DNA from: Spirochaetaceae bacterium
GTDB taxonomy: Bacteria > Spirochaetota > Spirochaetia > Treponematales > Breznakiellaceae
Assembly: GCA_031256815.1 (NCBI GenBank)
Contig: JAIRPU010000112.1
Location: forward strand, 1 to 11,178
DNA length: 11,178 nt
Direction of reading: 5' to 3'
In this document: positions 7,735 to 11,178 of the stretch, in pieces
Layout of the letters: every line of letters begins with the position of its first letter
How positions within the stretch are numbered: position 1 is the stretch's first letter
The notes under the pieces: model-generated
What the model saw: the letters and a program-made list of their open reading frames with translations, nothing else
Database searches by the model: none
Told to the model about the DNA's origin: nothing
Position numbers and translations under genes: made by a program

Positions 7735-7777
7735 AATCATGACAGCATTTAACAGCAAAAATGAAGCCGTCATGATT
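7735..7777 (-). promoter_or_regulatory. 12-bp stem-loop in the yidC-jag gap
   Basis: In the minus-strand RNA, AAUCAUGACGGC (7777-7766) pairs with GCUGUCAUGAUU (7746-7735) through 12 pairs, one of them G-U, closing a 19-base loop. It starts 17 bases after the yidC stop and ends 8 bases before the AGGAGG of jag. No U-run follows, so it is not an intrinsic terminator. It could be an mRNA processing or stability site that sets different yidC and jag levels, or a protein-binding palindrome (AATCATGAC/GTCATGATT). Confidence 0.6.
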
Positions 7778-7794
7778 CTATATTTAAAAACGTT

Positions 7795-9621
7795 TTACGA
7801 ACGCTTCTTTTTATTTTTTTTAGGCGGCGCAATTACTTTTCTGCCGGATTCTTCCTTTAGAAGCTGCTCCGTCTTTTTTTTAGCCAAATATTTATTTATG
7901 GCTAATTGTTGAATCATTGTAAGAACATTGGACATAATCCAATAAACCAAAAGTCCCGAAGGCACATTATAAAGAACAAAGAAAAAAATGACAGGCATGG
8001 CATAAAGCATCATTTTCATTTGCATATTGCCTTTTTGGTCGGGTGTCTGCGTTACCTTGCCATAGAGGAGCTGTGAGCCGACATATAAAAACGGCAGCGC
8101 CCTTAGCTCGCTCCAGCCCAACAATGGCAGCTTAAGCGGCGCAAAACTATAAATAAACTCGGGCTGCGAAAGGTCAGGAATCCAGTTTGGAATAAATACC
8201 GCGCCGCGTAAATCAAAATGATTGTTAAAAAGATTATACATTGCAAAGAAAATAGGAATTTGAATAAGTATTGGCAAACAGCCGGACATTGGATTGTAAC
8301 CTTCTTTTTTATAAAGAGCGGCCATCTCCGCGTTAAGTTTTGCCGGATTTTCTTTGTATTTTGCCTGCAATTCTTTTATTTTGGGAGCAATACTCTGCAT
8401 TCGCAGCGTTCCTTCCGAACTTTTTTTTGTAAGCGGAAATAAAATCAGCTTTACTATTAAAGTTACAAGAATTATCGCAACACCATAATTTGGTATAATA
8501 CTAAAAAACAATGTAAGTAATTTTTTTAACAGCCATTCAAGCGGGTTAAGTATCGCCCAAAAACCGCTGGTATTGGCCGCCGAAGATAAATTTAAATTAT
8601 TTAAATCTTTCCAGTAACTCTTGTTTGTTTCGTATATTTCCAAAGTAGAAGATGTTTTTGGCCCTAAATAAAATCTAAACGTATCTGTCTGCAAAGAAGA
8701 TAAAATTACAGGACGCTCTATATATAAACGCGAAGCAGAACCAAGCCCCTCTTCCGCATTGCGCGTAGAAAAAACATAGCCATAATGCGTTGCATCCGGC
8801 ACGGCAATAAACGCAAAATATTTGCCGGCTATCGCCGCCCATGAAATTACCGCGCTTGTAACAGCGTCGTTTGATGCGCCGGGCTTTTCGTCTCTGCGTT
8901 TGCCATTGGTATATGTCCAGTAATGCCTGTATTCCTCACGGTCGTTAAGCGTTTTGAATTTAGGCCCTATCTGCGGCCCAAAGCCAAGCGTATAGGCAAT
9001 ATTGCCTGTATCGCCTGCAAAATTAAGCGCGGGAGGAGTTCCCGCTCCGTCCAGAACTACATCAAGTTCAAACATATATTCGCCTTGAACAAATGTATAC
9101 TTCTTTGTAAGAGTAAAAACCGAATCGCCGGATGAATAAGAGCGCGTAAAAGAAACTATATAAGGCGATTCTCTTTTAACTTTAAAAACATCATGAAGCG
9201 GATTCAAAGTTTTACCGCCGAGCGTTATTGTAAACGCATGAGGCTCGGCGTTTCCGGAAAGGAGCATATCCACAAGCTCATCTCCGTCTTTGTGTTCTTT
9301 TAATTTAAAAGAAACTATATCGCCGCCTGCGCTGCTGAGTTTTATACGAAGCAAATCAGTTTCAACTTCCACATATTCCGCGTCAGAGTTAAGCGCCTCG
9401 TCTTCTACTGCGTAAACTTCGTTTTTTTCGTTTTTGGCAGCCGCAGTGTTTACCGCAGTAGGCGTTGCTGCCTCCGTGTTATTTGCCGGAGAAGGCAAAG
9501 ATTGCGCTGTGCTTTCTGTTTGAGAAGGCGGCGCAGGCGGAAAAAAAATCTGCATGGCCGAATAATAAACAATAATAACTACGATAGAGAGTACAATCGC
9601 TAGAACCGTCTTTTTTTCCAT
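7795..9621 (-). CDS. yidC: Membrane protein insertase YidC
   Basis: YidC inserts and folds inner-membrane proteins, alone or with SecYEG. At 608 residues it is the long Gram-negative form. It has an N-terminal anchor (TVLAIVLSIVVIIVYYSAM, 5-23), a Pro/Ala/Thr-rich linker (about 27-65) and a large periplasmic beta domain (about 85-335). The conserved insertase core with five membrane segments begins near 355. Core signatures are PNYGVAIILVTLIVKLILF (377-395), FPLTKKSSE (395-403), GCLPILIQIPIFFAMYNLF (447-465) and YNVPSGLLVYWIMSN (551-565), followed by a lysine-rich tail for ribosome contact. The groove arginine of E. coli (R366, in TFIVRGIMYPLT) is Lys391 here, keeping the positive charge. AGGA precedes the ATG at 9621. 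It sits 15 bases after yidD in the classic cluster. Confidence 0.97.
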   Translation of the reverse strand: MEKKTVLAIVLSIVVIIVYYSAMQIFFPPAPPSQTESTAQSLPSPANNTEAATPTAVNTAAAKNEKNEVYAVEDEALNSDAEYVEVETDLLRIKLSSAGGDIVSFKLKEHKDGDELVDMLLSGNAEPHAFTITLGGKTLNPLHDVFKVKRESPYIVSFTRSYSSGDSVFTLTKKYTFVQGEYMFELDVVLDGAGTPPALNFAGDTGNIAYTLGFGPQIGPKFKTLNDREEYRHYWTYTNGKRRDEKPGASNDAVTSAVISWAAIAGKYFAFIAVPDATHYGYVFSTRNAEEGLGSASRLYIERPVILSSLQTDTFRFYLGPKTSSTLEIYETNKSYWKDLNNLNLSSAANTSGFWAILNPLEWLLKKLLTLFFSIIPNYGVAIILVTLIVKLILFPLTKKSSEGTLRMQSIAPKIKELQAKYKENPAKLNAEMAALYKKEGYNPMSGCLPILIQIPIFFAMYNLFNNHFDLRGAVFIPNWIPDLSQPEFIYSFAPLKLPLLGWSELRALPFLYVGSQLLYGKVTQTPDQKGNMQMKMMLYAMPVIFFFVLYNVPSGLLVYWIMSNVLTMIQQLAINKYLAKKKTEQLLKEESGRKVIAPPKKNKKKRS

Positions 9622-9636
9622 ATTTTCCTAATCATA

Positions 9637-9867
9637 TTATTTACAAAACGCTTCTGGAACAGGGTCATAGCCGCCCGGGTTAAACGGATGACACCGCAAA
9701 AAGCGTTTAGCTGCCAGAATTATGCCGCGAAACAAGCCATGTTTGCGCAAAGCATCAATGGCGTAAACCGAACACGAAGGATAAAACCGGCAGCTTGCCC
9801 CGCCTTTCCATGGTGAAACCGCAAGCTGGTAAACACGTATCATTAAAACAAGAACTTTTTTTAACAA
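9637..9867 (-). CDS. yidD: Membrane protein insertion efficiency factor YidD
   Basis: YidD is a small inner-membrane-associated protein that assists YidC-dependent insertion. Its 76 residues show the family pattern: an amphipathic N-terminus (IRVYQLAVSP), CRFYPSCSVYAIDALRKHG (26-44) and RCHPFNPGGYDPVP (58-71), with the conserved cysteines 26, 32 and 59. The likely start is a TTG at 9867, since the next in-frame ATG (codon 9) would cut off the usual N-terminal MxKKxLxxLI-like stretch. No Shine-Dalgarno is seen. The TTG lies in the same frame as the rnpA stop codon, with three codons between (TAA AAT AAA AAA TTG), so coupling to rnpA translation is likely. An ATG start at codon 9 remains the alternative. 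Confidence 0.93.
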   Translation of the reverse strand: MLKKVLVLMIRVYQLAVSPWKGGASCRFYPSCSVYAIDALRKHGLFRGIILAAKRFLRCHPFNPGGYDPVPEAFCK

Positions 9868-9876
9868 TTTTTTATT

Positions 9877-10227
9877 TTATCCATTATTCCAAATTTTTGA
9901 GCGTTTAAAAAGAACAGACAGCTGTAAGAGCCTTTCCGCAAAGTTATCGGTTTTATTGGGATATACAAGTAAAACCAAATCCCAGCCGCGTTCAATTCTG
10001 GTGCGTAAATGACGGTAAGCTTCGCGTCCAAGCCGCTTTGCGCGATTGCGCTTTACCGCATTCCCAAACGAACGCGGAAACACAAATGCAAGGCGGTTAT
10101 GCTTCTCTTCGTTTTGGACGTAAAACAGCTTTGCGCCGCTGTATGTAACGCAGGCGCCCGTCTTAAAAACCGCTTTTATAGCGCGGTTTTTTTTTAGCCG
10201 CTCAGCGCATGGAAAGCGATTATTCAT
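9877..10227 (-). CDS. rnpA: Ribonuclease P protein component RnpA
   Basis: RnpA is the protein subunit of RNase P, which with the catalytic RNA removes 5' leaders from tRNA precursors. The 116 residues show the family core: RLKKNRAIKAVFKTG (10-24), LAFVFPRSFGNAVKRNRAKR (46-65) and the basic RNR signature RNRAKRLGREAYRHLR (60-75), then WDLVLLVYP (82-90). Length is normal. The ATG at 10227 lies 9 bases after the rpmH stop; the only ribosome site is a poor AGAG, so it probably depends on coupling to rpmH. The order rpmH-rnpA-yidD-yidC is one of the best conserved in bacteria. Confidence 0.96.
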   Translation of the reverse strand: MNNRFPCAERLKKNRAIKAVFKTGACVTYSGAKLFYVQNEEKHNRLAFVFPRSFGNAVKRNRAKRLGREAYRHLRTRIERGWDLVLLVYPNKTDNFAERLLQLSVLFKRSKIWNNG

Positions 10228-10236
10228 TATTTTGCT

Positions 10237-10392
10237 CTAATAGGGCTTTTTCTCATCAGAAGCGCTTAATTTAATCCGCCCCTTTGCCCTTCTGCGGCTT
10301 AATACAAGCCGCCCGCCGCGCGTTTTCATCCTCGCTCTAAAACCAAACTTCCTATTACGCTTAACCTTGCTAGGCTGATACGTCCGTTTCAT
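10237..10392 (-). CDS. rpmH: 50S ribosomal protein L34
   Basis: L34 is a very small basic protein of the large ribosomal subunit. The frame gives 51 residues starting MKRTYQPSKVKRNRKFGFRA, then RMKTRGGRLVLSRRRAKGR, the near-universal L34 sequence, with a slightly longer charged tail (KLSASDEKKPY). It starts at ATG 10392, behind AAGGAGA (10398-10404) with 5 bases of spacing, and ends at TAG (10237-10239). It is the first gene of the minus-strand string and has a clear promoter upstream. Confidence 0.98.
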   Translation of the reverse strand: MKRTYQPSKVKRNRKFGFRARMKTRGGRLVLSRRRAKGRIKLSASDEKKPY

Positions 10393-10447
10393 GGACTTCT
10401 CCTTATATATTATGCCCTAAAACAGGCTTTAATTTTCAACGTTTAGT

Positions 10448-10476
10448 ATCCTATCCAAGCCGTATCAAAAAGTCAA
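10448..10476 (-). promoter_or_regulatory. Promoter of the rpmH-rnpA-yidD-yidC operon
   Basis: Read on the minus strand there is TTGACT (10471-10476, 5 of 6 matches to the -35), a 17-base spacer, and TAGGAT (10448-10453, 4 of 6 matches to the -10). Transcription would start near 10441, leaving a leader of about 50 bases before rpmH. It lies just outside the GC-rich repeat zone and is the best promoter I can see for the whole gene string. Confidence 0.72.
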
Positions 10477-10556
10477 GCTTTACCTTGCAGGCTGCGTTAT
10501 TGGCAGACCGGCGTGTACTCAAGCGCAACAGGCTGTCTGGAAACAAGGCCACGCTG

Positions 10557-10727
10557 CGAAGCGGGCGCGCCACAACTCCGTCAACCGCAGGCGGGCGGGC
10601 GCACATGGCCGGCGGCTAAAATTAGGCCGCGCCTCGAAGCGGGCGCGCCACAACTCCGCCAGCCGCAGGCGGGCGGGCGCACAAATGGCCGGCGGCTAAA
10701 ATTAGGCCGCGCCTCGAAGCGGGCGCG
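10557..10727. repeat. 78/80-bp tandem repeat, two copies plus a partial third
   Basis: Each unit opens with CGAAGCGGGCGCG. Copy 1 runs 10557-10634 (78 bases), copy 2 runs 10635-10714 (80 bases), and copy 3 is cut off after 13 bases (10715-10727). The full copies differ by two substitutions (CCGTCAACC versus CCGCCAGCC) and a two-base insertion before ATGGCC. A decayed half-unit, AGGCCACGCTG, precedes copy 1 at about 10546. Each unit ends in an imperfect stem-loop around GGCGGCTAAAATTAGGCCGC. Confidence 0.88.
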
Positions 10728-10782
10728 GGGGCCGCACGACAAGCGGCGCGGGTGTTGCACGACAAAAGGCGCGGGGGCCGCA
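10722..10782. repeat. 23-bp tandem repeat, about 2.7 copies
   Basis: Units beginning GGCGCGGG start at 10722, 10745 and 10768, an exact 23-base period. The first two share GGCGCGGG and GCACGACAA, with three differences between (GGCC versus TGTT). The third (10768-10782) matches the first for 15 bases and then runs straight into the arm of the 17-bp hairpin. The array overlaps the truncated third copy of the 78/80-bp repeat by a few bases. Confidence 0.8.
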
Positions 10783-10816
10783 GACGGCGAAAGCGCTATG
10801 CGCTTTCGCCGTCTGC
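10780..10816. repeat. Perfect 17-bp stem hairpin, GGCGAAA family
   Basis: GCAGACGGCGAAAGCGC (10780-10796) is the exact reverse complement of 10800-10816, with loop TAT. It is the strongest perfect hairpin in the window. No T-run follows on either strand, which argues against a simple terminator. Its core GGCGAAA and three-base loop match the hairpin at 10-38. Confidence 0.85.
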
Positions 10817-10971
10817 CTGTAACTAATGCCTGTTTTCCATGCCCACCCACGGCAGCTGTGCTACTGCGGGTGGGGACAGCCACGGGCTGCCCTCATTGGA
10901 CACGACGCACTGTAGGAGGATGCTTAAACCATCACCGGGCAAAATGAGCAAATAAAGCGTGAAACAGTTGT

Positions 10972-11178
10972 TCAGGCGGAAGTAATGGCTATTTCTTTAC
11001 GCACCAGTTCGCCGATGATTTCCGTGGGCGTTTTGTGGGTGGCCTCGGCACGGACACGAAGCCACGTAGCGGAAACATGGTCTACAAAAATGACGGTGGC
11101 TTCCTTGTGCCGCGCAAAAAAACCGCCCGTCCCGTCACCGGTTACTTTGGGCGGGTTCCGCGTTACTTCTTCTTCCAG
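10972..11178 (-). CDS. C-terminal part of a ribbon-helix-helix (antitoxin-type) protein, cut by the window edge
   Basis: Reading the minus strand from the right edge gives 68 codons and a TGA (10972-10974) with no internal stop; the start lies beyond the window. The fragment opens LEEEVTRNPPKVTGDG, then GGFFARHKEATVIFVDHVS. Its end, WLRVRAEATHKTPTEIIGEL followed by VRKEIAITSA, fits a ribbon-helix-helix fold. A beta strand (TVIFVDHV) is followed by helix A (SATWLRVRAEATH), the turn KTPTE and helix B (EIIGELVRKEI), as in CopG/MetJ-type DNA-binding antitoxins. That is a pattern judgement, not a database match. If it is an antitoxin, its toxin should lie upstream, outside the window; nothing toxin-like follows it here. 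The gene is richer in GC than the rpmH string. No promoter or terminator is visible. Confidence 0.6.
   Translation of the reverse strand: MEEEVTRNPPKVTGDGTGGFFARHKEATVIFVDHVSATWLRVRAEATHKTPTEIIGELVRKEIAITSA

Larger units (their letters stand above)
10501..10930. repeat. GC-rich repeat zone without a gene
   Basis: About 430 bases that are markedly GC-rich lie between the rpmH promoter and the truncated right-edge gene. They hold a 78/80-bp tandem repeat, a 23-bp tandem repeat, a perfect 17-bp hairpin and a 7-bp GC stem (842-848/868-874 of the 10xxx range, i.e. 10842-10848/10868-10874). Open frames exist on both strands (10513-10947 plus, 10581-10883 minus), but their proteins simply translate the repeats in Arg/Ala/Gly/Pro-rich form and lack ribosome sites, so I do not call them genes. 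Confidence 0.75.

Noticed and set aside
7795..9621. Loss of the catalytic-groove arginine in YidC
   Set aside because: Lys391 takes the place of E. coli R366 and keeps the charge. Lysine is seen at this position in other YidC proteins, so it is not a defect.
10400..10520. DnaA boxes or a replication origin upstream of rpmH
   Set aside because: No TTATCCACA-like cluster is present; only a single weak TATCCA fragment is seen inside the promoter.
10501..10730. Integron attC sites or a CRISPR array in the repeat zone
   Set aside because: I see no paired attC core motifs and no integrase. The repeats are directly abutting 78/80-bp and 23-bp units without unique spacers.
10513..10947. 144-codon plus-strand frame and an overlapping 100-codon minus-strand frame (10581-10883)
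   Set aside because: Both are open because the repeats are poor in stop codons. Their proteins just repeat the 78/80-bp unit, and neither has a credible start.

Overview
The window looks like chromosomal DNA from a spirochaete, most likely a Treponema-like (Treponemataceae) organism. This rests on the style of the proteins: a DUF115/Maf-like protein, a long Gram-negative-type YidC, a soluble lytic transglycosylase with LysM repeats, and an unrecognised exported protein of a kind I associate with treponemes. The genus is inference. The coding block is moderately AT-rich, whereas both ends (about 1-290 and 10500-10930) are strikingly GC-rich and full of hairpins and tandem repeats.

Layout. Bases 1-290 hold no convincing gene, only nested inverted repeats. 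A plus-strand OPT-family oligopeptide transporter follows (342-1979). It converges on a minus-strand carbamate kinase (2097-3029) across a perfect 12-bp stem-loop that can terminate transcription from both sides. Carbamate kinase has its own extended -10 promoter (3069-3097). From 10392 down to 3127 lies one long minus-strand gene string: rpmH, rnpA, yidD, yidC, jag (khpB), an exported protein of unknown function, a DUF115/Maf-like protein and a LysM lytic transglycosylase. Gaps are 1-18 bases, except for 82 bases between yidC and jag, which contain a 12-bp stem-loop. A clear sigma-70-like promoter (10448-10476) sits upstream of rpmH.

How the genes work together. rpmH-rnpA-yidD-yidC-jag is the widely conserved ribosome/RNase P/membrane-insertion cluster: L34 for the ribosome, RnpA for tRNA 5' processing, YidD and YidC for inner-membrane insertion, and Jag as an RNA-binding regulator tied to cell elongation in other bacteria. 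The three genes appended here act on or outside the envelope: an exported protein, a possible flagellin-glycosylation-type enzyme and a peptidoglycan lyase. The operon therefore seems to extend into envelope and possibly flagellar biogenesis.

The right end holds a 78/80-bp tandem repeat, a 23-bp tandem repeat, a perfect 17-bp hairpin, and the 3' end of a minus-strand gene cut by the window edge. That gene's C-terminus reads as a ribbon-helix-helix (CopG/antitoxin-type) domain. The hairpins at the two ends share a GGCGAAA/TTTCGCC core, suggesting a dispersed palindrome family. Two start sites deserve note: jag most likely starts at 7712, not at the upstream TTG at 7736, and yidD appears to use a TTG start in frame with the rnpA stop.
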